Part shown: one piece after another, positions 39,851 to 51,800 of the stretch
Layout of the letters: every line of letters starts with the position of its first letter
Position numbering within the stretch: the stretch's first letter is position 1
Source of the DNA: Oscarella lobularis
Lineage: Eukaryota > Porifera > Homoscleromorpha > Homosclerophorida > Oscarellidae
Length of the DNA: 64,000 nucleotides
Reading direction: 5' to 3'
NCBI RefSeq assembly: GCF_947507565.1
Contig: NC_089177.1
Coordinates: forward strand, 2,356,001 to 2,420,000
Translations under genes and position numbers: made by a program
The notes under the pieces: generated by a model
Database searches by the model: none
What the model was told of the DNA's origin: nothing
What the model saw: only the letters and a program-made list of their open reading frames with translations

Positions 39851-41199
39851 ATGTCCGAAAACGAGCCGTTAGAGACTCCGAGGAATCTCGTAAAGTGATC
39901 TAAAGCACGAATAGAGCATTTAACGACGCAGCTTTTGCTCACAGATCGGCGGATTTCTCAGAACCGCGGCGACTGCGCCGACAACGAAGCCGAAACGCAA
40001 GCCGAGCGCCACCAAACGACGCCGATCGCGCTCAGTAGTACCATCCTCACTTCGAAAACGAAGACGCGTTGTCGAAGAAACGCCGCGGACAACCATAGCT
40101 GGTTTTCTCGCCACTGGTATGCTACGTCATTTTGATAAGATCTATGAGTTAATTAATTAATTAATTAATCTGAAATTTCTGTGCATGCGGGGACTGGCGG
40201 AATTTCAATTTTCGTTTTAGAGAAAACGGTCGCCAAGGCGACGGTGAAGAAACCGAAGCCGGCTCGGAAGTCTCCGCCAAAGGCGGCGGTGACTCCGATT
40301 TTGAAGGGCGTTCAAGACGGGACAAGAGAAACGACGGCACGACGCCGAAGCCGACGTCTAACGGTCACTTTTCGAGACGAGCAGCCTGGTCTGCCGTTGA
40401 TGGATTTCTCCTCGCCGCCGTCAGTTACGGGGTCGGGAAGCGCGACGTGGCGGCGAGGTCGGACTCCAATTAGGAAGAAGGAAGTTGAAGAGGAAGAAAA
40501 AGAAAAAGAGACAGAGAAAGAAGAAGAGCAAGAGATCGCTGTAGTAATAGACGAACCTGAGCCTGAGCCTGCTGAAATTGACGTCGGTGACAATGATGAC
40601 GACGACGACGACGACGAAAAGCGTGAAGACGACCCGGTAGTGGAAAATGCAATGGATAATAATGAAATCTCGGCCAAGAAACCGCAGCGGAAGAGGTTTT
40701 GATTTCAGGGGGGTGGTTGTTAATTTCCAGCAGTAGGTTTATCTCTTTGCGTTAAAGGGGGGTTCGCGTTCCAAGGCCTACGTGTAAGTGGTTGAAGCGG
40801 GGTTTCGTGAAGAAACGATTGCAGCATTATGCGAATTGTCGACTGTCTCTTACTACTCTTGACGGCGTCGTGTCTTCGTAAGAACCGACGCAGCAGTGAA
40901 TCTGTAGATGCTGCATCGTTCGCTTTTCTGCTGTAGGTTGAACGAGTTCTATGATCAACTTTTAGACGATTTGGATGCTTACGCGAATCACGCTGGGAGG
41001 AAGCGGATCGATCAGTCAGATGCAAAGTTGCATTTGAAAAGGTGTTCTGCAAGTCAGAGGAGATGAGCCCTAATCAGTGTTTTCTTTCTTATATTGTAGA
41101 ATAGGAGCTGTTAATGACAACAAGTCGGCCGAGGCGCTTGTTTACGACACCTTGCCGTCTGAGTCTTGGAAGGTATTGTTTCCGTTGGCTAGAAAATAG
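39851..41199 (+). CDS. CENPT: Centromere protein T (CENP-T)
   Basis: Six exons (39851-39889, 39945-40116, 40221-40695, 40758-40877, 40937-41041, 41100-41199) sum to 336 residues. The first three encode a basic then acidic disordered region with two T-P-R motifs (E-T-P-R-N-L-I-G-G-F-L and E-E-T-P-R-T-T-I-A-G-F-L), like the T-P-R-T-L-L repeats of CENP-T. R-R-S-R-R-L-T-V-T-F follows. The last three encode a histone fold: F-V-K-K-R-L-Q-H-Y-A, then L-N-E-F-Y-D-Q-L-L-D-D-L-D-A-Y-A-N-H-A-G-R-K, then E-A-L-V-Y-D-T-L-P-S-E-S-W-K-V-L-F-P. This matches the CENP-T C terminus (D-D-L-E-V-F-A-A-H-A-G-R-K in human). CENP-T joins CENP-W/S/X at centromeres and recruits the NDC80 complex. It is about half the length of the human protein. 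An apparent stop near 40702 is inside a 62-bp intron. Confidence 0.85.
40149..40169. repeat. (TTAA)n microsatellite
   Basis: Five TTAA units in the second intron of the CENP-T gene. Confidence 0.85.
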
Positions 41200-41303
41200 T
41201 ACTACTGCATACAGGGAGTAAATTGCTATTAAAGCATAGGGTTTTTGCCACGTTTAGGTATATACCACACTGTTGATAAAACACGTTCATAGCAAAGCAG
41301 TAT

Positions 41304-43363
41304 TCAGTCGTAACGATGGACTTCCACGAGTTCCTTATAGTTGAAAACGATTGTGTTATTTGTCAGAGTCTCATTGTCCGTCATTCCTCCAAAGATGACG
41401 ACGTTGTCGCCTAGCACGACGACACTGTGTCCGGCAAGCTTCGTCAGTTTTTCGTGGCTTACTGAGCACCACGTCAGGGATTCTATGAATATTGATTTAT
41501 CGCAACGTTCTTTTAGGCTATAGTACGCTACTACCATCGGAAATTTTAAGGCAGTAAGCGTCTTCCAAAACGATGTCATCCCTGCCATCCCTGCCTCGTC
41601 CTCCGTGAATAAACATGCGTCCGTCTGGAAGTTCGCATGCGACGTGGTAGCTTTAGTAAGGCTGTTACCTATTTAGACTGAAAATTGAATATGTACCATC
41701 TTTTCTGTGGTTTTTGTCCTTCAGGATGGCACAGCCGAACTGTTCTGTTGTCTTTGATTGTCATGTTAGATGGCTTTCTTTGAACCAGTCATTCTTACCG
41801 ATGTCTAAGATGTAGAGGTCGTCGAACAGCGTTTCACTGTTTTTGGTGCTGATTTCCCCTCCGAACAGGTACATTTTGCCACGAATAAGGACGGCCGAAT
41901 GGCTGCAGATTGAGCTCTAATTCGAATTTTTGTATACATATACTCTTTTCTCGTTTACCTGTCTCGTTTAGGTATAGATACTCCTTGCACAGGCATAAGT
42001 TCCCATTTTCTGTCGTCTTCATTATAATTTACCCAAGCAATTAAGAATTGCCCAATTAGACAGTAGTGACCTGAATAACCTTACCGATATTATAGACGTG
42101 GAAGGAATCGACGTTGTCGTCTGGAACGGTCTTTCCTGTCGGTGTTGACCCACCGAAAGTTACGATGGATCGTCCCTTCAAAACGGCTGAGTGGTATGCC
42201 ATTCTAGGTACTTTTCCTTTCGCTAACTAAACGAAAATTTAATTTTTAGTTATTGTGAATTCTTTCTGACTAACGGTCATATTCCATTGATCGTTGAAAG
42301 AAACGTTGGTGTGCACGGTGTGCACGGTAAGGGTTGGGGTGCTTCCAAGTGTAATCCATTCTCCTTCGTCGTTATATCCTTCTTTGATGTTTCTCCTTCT
42401 TTTGCTAGTTGGGTAATAGTGATAGCCTCCCACAAGCGAAACGACCTTGTTTTGCTTGTCGTATACGGCTCTGTGGCCAACGCGCTTTTCTTTGTTCTTT
42501 TTTACTTCTACCCTACGCCACTCCACATCATGCCCTTGTGCAATGCTCAGCGAGTAAATGGAGTCGTCACTGATGACGATGTTCACCTTGGCATCGCTTG
42601 TCGTCGTTTCTCCGCCGAGTAAGAGAGCAGTTGTATTACTCACCGCAACCATAACGTGACCTTTACGTTTTGACGGCAAGATTGAAGGTGACAAGCGTGC
42701 AGTACAAGAGACCGGGACTGTTTCATTCGAATCAATTGAGTTTAGATCCTCGTCGTCTTCAAACGCGCTTCTTTTTCTCTTCGCAGGCCGTTTGGGTGTG
42801 ATTTCAGCGCTGCTTGAACTGCTGGAAATAAGCATTGGACTGCTTACGTCCGGTGCTGCAGGTAGCGCTACACCATCCATGAGTACCAGTCATTTTAGAG
42901 AAGCAGCCCGCGTTACTTACCTGGAGACTTCAAAACTTTAAATTTCAATTTTGTGTGACTTTCAGCTTTTCTCTCTTTCAACTTCTCCTGCCCGATAGGC
43001 TCAAAAGCAATTGCAATAGCTGAGTTATGAACAACGACGGGTTCTATCACTGTTCGCGTGTACTGGCCAATTTTAAGTTCAGCTTCCCATGTTTGTGGCT
43101 GCTGTTGCTGCGAATCCAATTCTTCAGCAGTACCGGTGAGCTTTTGGTAGATTACGATTTGGTCAATCTCTCCAATCGCAACGGGAAATGAAACTTCATA
43201 GCATGCTACTTCTGGTCTATGCATGAGCAAGCGTCGTCTCGTGTTTAGCCACAGAAAGGATTTGCTCGCCTCAATCTCACCTGTCGCTACTGTCATTGGT
43301 TAGCAACTGAGGAGAACGCTCGTTGAAAACGACGTAAAAATTCGCTTCTTGAACGTTGCTCAT
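41304..43363 (-). CDS. Kelch-repeat protein, tandem paralogue A
   Basis: Minus-strand multi-exon gene. The start M-S-N-V-Q-E-A-N-F-Y-V-V-F in exon 1 (43363-43281) is chosen because the paralogue shares it and the splice to exon 2 (43216) keeps frame. An unnamed N-terminal domain (R-P-E-V-A-C-Y-E-V-S-F-P...V-V-V-H-N-S-A-I-A-I) is followed by a serine/acid-rich linker with K-R-P-A-K-R-K-R. Kelch blades then follow: G-H-V-M-V-A-V-S-N-T-T-A-L-L-L-G-G-E, V-G-H-R-A-V-Y-D...S-L-V-G-G, T-F-G-G-S, C-S-H-S-A-V-L...Y-L-F-G-G-E, and a last blade with H-S-V-V-V-L-G-D-N-V-V-I-F-G-G. The K-R-K-R cluster could be a nuclear signal. Kelch propellers usually bind proteins; no BTB, F-box or enzyme domain is seen, so the partner is unknown. 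Confidence 0.78.
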
Positions 43364-43598
43364 GCTAAGTCGTTTAGCGCAGGCGCGCAGAGCGAAAAGC
43401 AGGAAAAACGTGATCTTCACGAATTCAATTTACCCTCCCCCTGAAGAATGAGCGTGCCATCAAGAAAGAGCCGTCTTGTATAGTAAATCATAGATTTTGC
43501 CCAGCGTTTACAGTAGGTACATATGAGAAAGGAAGCACGTACAAGAGAGACCACGCATCAGCACGTACATAGCCAAAGCAGTATTCAGTTGTAACGAC

Positions 43599-46127
43599 TC
43601 AGTTGAGTTCCCTGAGCTCCTCATAGTTGAAGACTGTTGTGCTATTTGTGAGAGTCTCGTTTTCTGTCACTCCTCCGAAGATGACAACGTTGTCGCCTAG
43701 CATGACGATACTGTGCCCAGAAAGCTTCGCTAGTTTACTGTGGTATACTGAACACCACATCACCGAGGATTCTATGAAAACAATGTAGTAAATCGTTTCT
43801 TCAGTAGAGTATGATACGCTACTACTGTACCGTCGGAAATTCTAAGGCAGTAAGCGTCTCCCAAAACGATGTCATTCCTGCCTCGTCCTCCATGGATAAA
43901 CATGCGTCCGTCTGGAAGTTTGCATGCGGCGTGGCAACTTTAGTAAGGCTATTAATAATGAATTTTAATAATGAATTGGGTATTACTATCTTTCCGGTGG
44001 GTTTATTCCTTTAGTATCGCAAAGCCGGCTTGTTCTAGCGTCTGTGATTGTCATGGCTAATATCTCTTTTTTTGAACCAATTATTGCATGTTACCAAGGT
44101 CTATGACGTAGAGGTCGTTGAACTTTTCGCTGTCTTCTGCGGCACTGTGATTCTTCCCTCCAAATAGGTACACTTTACGGCCAATGAGAATGGCTGAATG
44201 GCTGCAAATTACAATAAGTTTTAATGAAAAGTTTGAATTCTCTTCCTCATTCACCTTCCTCGTTTGGGTAGTTCCAAGTCCAGGGATTCCCATTTGTTCG
44301 TGTCTTTAGAAGTTGCCCAATTAATTAAACAGCAGGGACCCAAACGCATGACCTTACCGATATTATAAACGCAACAGGATTTGACGCCTTCGTCATCCGA
44401 TGTCAACCCACCGAAAGTTATGATGCACCTTTCGCTGAAAACTGCTGAGTGGTTTGATATGTTAGGTACGCTTTGGCCCATTTTGGTTTTCTAAACAGAA
44501 TTTCAATTTTTCAATTTCTTTTTGACTACTCTAACTGACGGATGTTTCCCAGTTGCTTGCATGGTCAGAACCGTCGGTTGATACGGAAAAGGTTGAGATA
44601 CTTGTCATTTTAAACCAATCTTTGTCTTTATCTGCACGTCTTTTTTTGGGATTTTTCATTTGCCTGCATGTGTAATAGTAATAGCCTCCTACAAGCAAAA
44701 CACGGCTCTTTTGCTCGTCATATAAGACTGTGTGACCACTGCGCTTTTCCTTGTGCTTTTTCACTTCTACCTTACGCCACTTGACGTCAGGTCCCTGGGA
44801 CCCTTTGCTTTTAATATTCAGCTGGTAAAAGGAGTCCCGATTGAGACATTTTTGAACGCCTTTTTCTTTGGGATCGTGTGTCGTTTCTCCACCGAGTAGG
44901 AGAGCAGCTGTATTACTCACCGCAACCATCACATGACCTTTACGTTTCGACGGCACTAGGGGGATTGGATCAGAGTCTGCAGTGCCTTGTACTTTAGCTG
45001 ATTCTGAAGCTGAATCGGAATCGTCGCTTGAGTTTGGATCGCTGCTTTCAGGACAGTTTTCGCCGAGTGTAGACCTCTTTCTTTTGGCAGGTTGATCGCT
45101 CGACGCGGCCGGGGCGGACGACGTGACAAGCGGACGCGGTAGTACTAGTAGATTACTTGAAATTGAAGACTCCGTTGACTCTGTTCTCTCTTTAGACACT
45201 TCCTGCTTGATTAACTCAAAAGGAGCAGCAACGGCAGGCCGACTTGCGGAGGTTGTGGCAGGCAGATTGCCGCCTGACTTGGCTACAAAAAGTTCGAGTC
45301 ACAAAGTCTTCGAGTAAAGTGACGTCGCGGCCACTGAGTGCTGCCGCATGATTCCTTACTGTCCTGTTCTGGAGGAAGCTTCAACGTGATCCGACTTGGC
45401 TCTTTCGGCTTTTCCTGCTTTGTGGCCTGAGGGATTGGGTCAGCGACTTGTACAATCGAAACGCTCGGAGCTGTTTCATTTGAGGTTGGGTCCGGGCAGC
45501 CATGGTCTTCAATCGCATTTCTTTCTCTCCTGACAGACTGGCTGGGATTGAAGGGACGTGTGTTCTCAGCACTTGAGCAGCTGGAAGTAAGCATTGGAAG
45601 GCTTACGTCTGGTGCCCCTACATGTTAGTACAGCGCTACACATTATCTCAGAAGCCGCAGTCACGTCACTTACCCAACGACTTTGAAACTCTAAGCTTCA
45701 ATTTTGCAGGACCTACCGACTCACTTGATATGGAAGCCCTTCTCTCTTTTAGCTCCTCTTGCTTAGTAGACTCGAATGGAATTGCGATAGCCGAGTTATG
45801 AACAACAACGGCTTCTATCACTGTTCGCTTGTACTGGCCAATTCGAAGCTTAGCTTTAAGTTTCCATGTTTGCGGCTGTTCTAGCGGCGAATCCAATTCT
45901 CCAGTGAGCTTTTGGTAGATCACAATGTGGTTGATCTCTCCAATTGCAATGGGAAATGAAACTTCATAGCATGCTACGTCTGGCCTATGAGCAATCGCGT
46001 CTAGTATATAGCCACTGAAAGGATTTGCTCGCCTCATGCAATCTCACCTGTCGCTACTGTCGGTTAGCAACTGAGGAGAACGCTCGTTAAAAACGACGTA
46101 AAAATTCGCTTCTTGAACGTTGCTCAT
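43599..46127 (-). CDS. Kelch-repeat protein, tandem paralogue B
   Basis: Same architecture as paralogue A, starting M-S-N-V-Q-E-A-N-F-Y-V-V-F in exon 1 (46127-46048), with R-P-D-V-A-C-Y-E-V-S-F-P in exon 2. The linker between the N-terminal domain and the kelch blades is longer and split over more exons (two lysine/serine/proline-rich sections near 45283-45594 and 44940-45280). Kelch motifs include G-H-V-M-V-A-V-S-N-T-A-A-L-L-L-G-G-E, S-G-H-T-V-L-Y-D and I-T-F-G-G-L-T. It ends F-N-Y-E-E-L-R-E-L-N. A 3-bp deletion removes an internal exon 1 ATG present in A, which supports the upstream start in both. Exon limits in the middle are approximate. Confidence 0.75.
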
Positions 46128-46199
46128 GCTAAGTCGTTTAAAAGTTAGCGCAGGCGCAGAGCGAAAAGCAGGAAAAACGTGATCCTCACGAATTCAATT

Positions 46200-46500
46200 T
46201 ACCCTCCCCCTGTCTGACGAAATGCCGTCTAAGGATCGTACTAGTACATGTACAGCGCCTAGGCTTGAAGATATCACAAAGCAACTATTCAAGGGAAACG
46301 TCGCCGAACCGATGCACTTTGTTCCGTTTTTCGACCATCAGATATGCTTGACGAGAACGTATACTGGCAGGAGGAGCTCGTCGAAAACTACATACCTAGT
46401 AGAACTTTTCCGCTCCAAAGTTAGTTCTATAAAACATGCGCAAAGCAAAAGCAGAAAAACGTGATCCCCACGAATTAAATTTTATCCACCCACCTCAAAA
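46200..46500 (+). pseudogene. Degenerate partial copy of the SS18 5' region
   Basis: 46285-46362 closely resembles the SS18 intron 1/exon 2 segment at 46640-46725 (shared ACGTCGCCGAA-type stretch and TTCGACCATCAGAT, then CGACGAGAACG). Insertions destroy the M-L-D-E-N frame. 46435-46500 repeats the kelch-gene upstream sequence (AAAAACGTGATC, CACGAATT, then ATCCACCCACC). A similar but smaller footprint (AATGAGCGTGCCATCA, 43448-43463) sits upstream of kelch paralogue A. Together these show successive duplications of a kelch/SS18 boundary segment. It lacks a usable reading frame. Confidence 0.6.
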
Positions 46501-46578
46501 GATGACGCAAATGGGCGTGCCATCACGGAAGTCCGTCGTATCATCCTGGACATATGCGCGAATGGCTCGTTCAAAGCG

Positions 46579-47550
46579 ATGACGACCTTCTCGAGCTCGA
46601 GTCCGGCGCCGAACTCGGACGAAACGTCGCAGCAGGCCATACAAAAGGTAAAACGACCCACTCGTCGCCGAAACGACGCATATTGTCCCGTTCTTCGACC
46701 ATCAGATGCTCGACGAGAACGCCCAGCTAATCCAGGCAAGACCACACGAGTCTCAATGGCAGAAAACTAACTGCGTCTGCATAGGCTATCGTCGACTACC
46801 AGAAGAAGGGCCGAGCGAGCGAATGCAGCCAATATCAGCAGATTCTCCATCGGAACCTAGTCCAACTGGCAAACTGGGCCGACTCGAGTTCCCAGAAACA
46901 GGTACTCGAACGATACTAGGCTAGTGTCGTGGCTAAACGATCTTCTTCGCGACAGACGAGCGCCAAGGCGGTATCCCAGGCAACTCAGGATACACCGGCG
47001 AGGAGTATACACCTACGAACCGTACGTGCCCCCAAACTCTCTTGACGTTTATCTTTTAGCTCCTCCCGACTATCACCAAGCGACGGGTCAAGCCAGTATG
47101 GGGACCCAGCCCAATACGAGTCTGTATCGAGGTCAAGAGACTGTTGGGTTGAGTCATTTTCCTGTTCAAGATCAGCAACAGCCTGCGCCTCCTCTACCTC
47201 CTCCTCCTCCACTGCCGCCTCTTTCTTCTTCTTCTTCTCAACAGGTTGTTAGTACTGGAATTTCACCTGCTATGGGTAGTCAATATCCTGGTGGCATACC
47301 GTCGACGGCCGGGGGCTTGATATCGCAGCCAGGGCAACTTCATAGGGGCCAGACACCTATGAATATTTTGCAGCAGCAGCAGCAGCCTTTACAGCAACAG
47401 CAGCAGTTTGTGGGAGGTGGCGTTGGCTCGGTTTCATATCGTCCCAATGGAAGTGGTTCTATGCATGGAGTTGCATCCAGCGCGCCTCAAGTGCAAGGGA
47501 ACTTTGTACCACAGGCGGTGAGAAATCCATACATGGGACAACCACAGTAG
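46579..47550 (+). CDS. SS18: SS18 (SYT), BAF complex subunit
   Basis: Five exons (46579-46647, 46706-46735, 46785-46901, about 46961-47021, 47060-47550) give 255 residues. The SNH domain is clear: Q-Q-A-I-Q-K, M-L-D-E-N-A-Q-L-I-Q, then Y-Q-K-K-G-R-A-S-E-C-S-Q-Y-Q-Q-I-L-H-R-N-L-V-Q-L-A. After it comes a glycine/tyrosine segment (G-G-I-P-G-N-S-G-Y-T-G-E-E-Y) and a glutamine/proline-rich tail, as in SS18's QPGY region though shorter. SS18 is a subunit of animal SWI/SNF (BAF) chromatin remodellers and a transcriptional co-activator. The intron after L-I-Q has a GC donor (CAG|GCAAGA). The exon 4 acceptor is the least certain junction. Confidence 0.88.
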
Positions 47551-47820
47551 AAGTTTTTTGTCTGCCCTATCTGATCGGTTATTTTGAAACTGTCACAGTG
47601 CTTCCGAATAAACCTGATGGCTGTAGTATCATTTTTTCTCTGTTTTTAATTACCAGGCACTATTGGATATTTGCACCTCATTTCAGAGTGGCTTAGTTAA
47701 AGATATGATATTACAACGGCAGTCGGATAAAATCCAGTAATAGCTATACTTCCACAACTGTGACGCACTTATGCCAACGTCATACGTAGAGTATCCCGTC
47801 GACGAAAAGGTCCACGCACG

Positions 47821-48683
47821 ATGAAGATCTGGTCTTCGAATCACACATTCAGGTCGGTTCGTCGTCTCGCTCTCGCGCCTCATATTCCCAACCAACCGTT
47901 GCGCAGCTACTCGTGGGAAAGCATCAGCCAGGCGGCGTGGCGAAAGTATCCCAATCCAATGAACCCCAACGTCGTCGGCACGGACGTTCTCAGTCGACGC
48001 GTCGACGATTCGGGCCGTCTACACACCCATCGCGTCATCACGACGGCTCAATGGCCTTTTCCCGACTTCGTCTCGCGCGTGAGAGCGACGCTCAGTAGAG
48101 AAAAACGCCGCGTTCGAACGTCGTTTTTTAGTTGATTGGGTTCGATAAGCGATGCTACGTCACCGAATATTCGATCATCGATCCCGCCACAAAGACGATG
48201 ACGCTCAGATCGAAGAATGTAGCAACTCGCTGTGTCATTGTACACTTCCGTACACCTATTTGTGTTCTTCAGGTTACGTTGGCCAGTTGGATGGCAGTTG
48301 AGGAAACGCTCATCTACCAGGAGCATCCCGACGATGCGAATAAGTGAGGCACAATGTGTGGCATCTTTTTTTGATTGGAGCCTTATTTTTTTTGTCCATT
48401 GAAGGACTTTGTTGACCCAGGAAGCTCAAATATTCGGCTCCTCCGCTTTGGGAATTCCTAGCTATTTTGAAGGCTTAGTAGTTGATGGAATGTCTTCCAA
48501 TGCTTCTAAGGTTGCAACGTCAAATCTCTCTGCTGTTTTTCTCCAGTAATTTCTTCTTAGGGTCGAGAAGCGATGGATTGGGTATGCAAGAAAATAATGG
48601 CAGAGATGCAGGACTTAGCTGCAGGTGCTCAGCAATTAGGTGCAGCAATGGGATTTAGTTCAGATACTCAGTCGTCCGTCTAG
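47821..48683 (+). CDS. PRELID3: PRELI-domain lipid-transfer protein (slowmo / PRELID3)
   Basis: Six exons (47821-47852, 47907-48078, 48132-48218, 48273-48343, 48405-48510, 48561-48683) sum to 196 residues, close to the 194-195 of the family. It starts M-K-I-W-S-S-N-H-T-F and continues W-R-K-Y-P-N-P-M-N-P-N-V-V-G-T-D-V-L. Further along come I-Y-Q-E-H-P, T-L-L-T-Q-E-A and S-N-A-S-K-G-R-E-A-M-D-W-V. All introns are about 50-60 bp. The protein shuttles phosphatidylserine (or phosphatidic acid) across the mitochondrial intermembrane space with TRIAP1. Closest to PRELID3A/B rather than PRELID1 by the M-K-I-W start. Confidence 0.93.
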
Positions 48684-48831
48684 ATAAATGCATGTCTGAC
48701 TGTTATTTATTCACATATTTTTAACCTGCGAAAGGGGAGGGTAGCAATGCAATACGGGCGTCGGTATTACGCAGTTGTGAGTCAGTCTCTCCCGTTGGAG
48801 GCTCGCGCAGATTCCTTTGCTCGTTGGAAAA

Positions 48832-51800
48832 ATGAGTGCAGAACGACCGAATCTTCTGCCTCAAGGTGATTTTGCGCGCGTGATTCGTGGCGGCCATATG
48901 CTACGGGCCCCTTAGGCTCTAGCGATCGAGATTTGCCGTTTCAAAGTTAGTCGGTCGCGCTAGTGTATTGCATTTTGAGTATTTGATCGAACCAACCGCC
49001 TTGGTTCGCCTCGTTTTGACCGTTTTTCAGAGCATTTCCGGGACGCGCGCTTTCGTGAAGAGACGCGTCACCTCCCTGAATAACGTTTTTCCTTTCGTCG
49101 CCCAGGAATTCGCCTGAATGTCCAGTCAGGAGAATCTACTTGCAAAAGTGCTCTTGCGTGCCAATGGATCAGTCGCCACGACGTCAAGCTTCCAAAAGCT
49201 CCCGAACAGCTCTGTTTAGCAGATTCAGACCCCGACTTTGGTCACATTGCTCTCATTGAACTCGCTGAAGACATGGATATGACGACTCTTGAGTCTCAGG
49301 TGAACGAAAAGGCAAGAGGAGCCATAGTCATTCACTGGTGCGACCAGCTGCCCTCGGACGACCCGAGAGTGAACGTAGCATCCGAAAAAATATCCATTCC
49401 GGTTATGCTCATCAAAAAGTCTCCTGGTCTTCGACTCATTGATGACTTGTCCGACAGCTCCAAAACAATTATGTTGAAATTTGCGAAGGGGGCTTCAGTT
49501 GATGCAACTCTACCAGACTATCATAGAGAGTTGCTTGGTGGCGTTGCAGATTCAGTCGATCCAAAGTCTCGGCAGCGAGGCTTTAGACTTTTTGGACCAA
49601 AGCTGCATTTTCATCTTCGTCGTCGATTGCACAAGTTGCTGTTTGATCAACAAATGAAGGCATACATTATTCACAAAAATACAGCATGGATGTGCAACAT
49701 TTTTCAGCTATTTGATGATTTTGAGCAAAGGGTACGCAGACTGTTTGGCATAGTTCTGTACTTTTTCATTGTTTCTTAGTGCAAAGAGCAACAGGTCAAC
49801 CTTGACGTGTCGCACGTTAAGAAAAAGGTGCGAAAGGCTGCCAAGGAGCTGATTCAGTGCGCTAGTCAAGCATTTTCTGTTGACTTCCCGTTTCACGCTC
49901 TCATGTCTTGGAGGCTGCAGAGGTAGAGAAAGCCTGCGTCTAGTACATGAGTGTATTCTTTGCGTAGTCAATCGGTGTTCTCTGGCATAAGTGAAGTCAC
50001 GGACTACCATATTACGTGCATGTCCAGCCTGCAGGACCTCAACGTTTCCGCCGCTGAAACTCTACTGCCTTTTTTGAGGTTTGTGTGAAGCTACGGAGAC
50101 TTTGCACAGGTGGCTTACTGTAATTTTAGTTCTAATGTTGTAATTCCCTGGGGCGGTGAAAAAAAGTCTTCAAATGAATTGCTGTACACGTATTTTCATC
50201 GACGTTTGTACGGAAGGATTTCGTCCTCGCGCAATAAGGAACGTTTGTGGCTCAACGAAAGTCTTGATTATTTTCACATTGCTCTAATCTCTGGTCAGAA
50301 AGAAACTTGTACAATTGCGCTTTGACAGCTTTTGATTAGGAATGATTTTTTTGGCACTCCATGAACACTTGAATAAAAAAAACATGCCGCAGTTTTGGAA
50401 GACCCTTTTGAAAGTATGTTAGCACGTTGAAATATTACTCGATTGACTTTTCATTTAGAAAATTGATATGCGCCGAATTCCTTGGAGCAAGGAAGTGAGT
50501 CAAAGCTTCAGAACCGCACTGGAATTAGGATCTTGTTTGAGCATCAAATCTCACTTTTTTGATGTATATGCTCTCGTTGAGTTGATACAGCAGTTTGACA
50601 TTTTTAGATTGGCGGAGATTGAGTAAGTGCAGGTAATTGACTTTTAGCCGAACGGGATACTACATAACCTGTTTAGAAAGACAATCAGTCTACTCTTTTC
50701 TGTCACATTTCACGACAACGTGTCATGGATTGCATTGTCAGGCCACGTACGAGCTCATGTCCAGGCGGATCTTCAATCTCCAAAATCTGTTATCAAAGAA
50801 CTTTACCGTAAAGAAGAGGCTTTGCTGTATCAGGAGGTGCTGAAGCAACATTTGTGATAAGCCACTGTACATCGTTCTTTAGGCTGCCGCATTGGTTTCA
50901 ACAATATATACCATTGCTACTCAAAGTTCTGACAAGAGTGACCTAGCGTCTGATGATGCAGGAATAAATGATGTTGATGCAGAAGTGTCAAAGTGGATTG
51001 TTACCGTCATCGATTCTGTTGACCAAGAAGAAACGTGGTCTAATCGGATTTTCGTCTTTAGAAAAAGGGCGGCCCTACAGTTGAAGAAACTGATTAGTCA
51101 CCAAGTTAGTATGATCTCATGTCATGACGCGTGCTTTTCTTAACTGGTTACTAAGGTGAACGAATGGCTAGGAAGTCACGTCGATAAGATGACGGTGAAC
51201 GTGTTTTTTGACATCGTTTTCAGGCTTCTTTTTGTCACGAAAGAGGTAGCCTGCTGCCATTGAGAGCATTTGCTAATTTTTGTTTTTTAGACTGTAGGCA
51301 AATACCTCCGAGGTTATAAGCAGCCGACGTTGAAAAATAATTCGTGGAGACAGCTTTTTTCCGTTATCGTGAAAAGGTTTAATAATGGGAAACTTACTGA
51401 ATTCACATCAATTAAATCCGTCTAGAAAATGGGCCTCGTTGAAGCCTGACATAGTTGCTCTGTTGAAGTCAGCTGCTCTTTTCTGTAACCGGCGTCCTGT
51501 AGGAGGTGGGCAGTACAGTTTCTTTCAGCAACTCCTGGCCCTAAGCGAACCCACATGCTGTCCAACTTTGCTAACATTCGTTGACGATGACGAAAACTGC
51601 GCTGAATCTACAGATTTTCTCGAGGAACTGCACGTCTTTCTCGTGGGGTATCTTGCAACTTCACGAGGTGCATCTGATTTGAAAGGAGACTTGAAAGGCG
51701 TTTTAGTAAGAGAATATTGTGTCAGGTGAAGTGTTTTAGTTAGTTTTATACATAGGCTAATTTGAAAACGAATGGCCAGTCTCCGCTACGAGAAGCGTTG

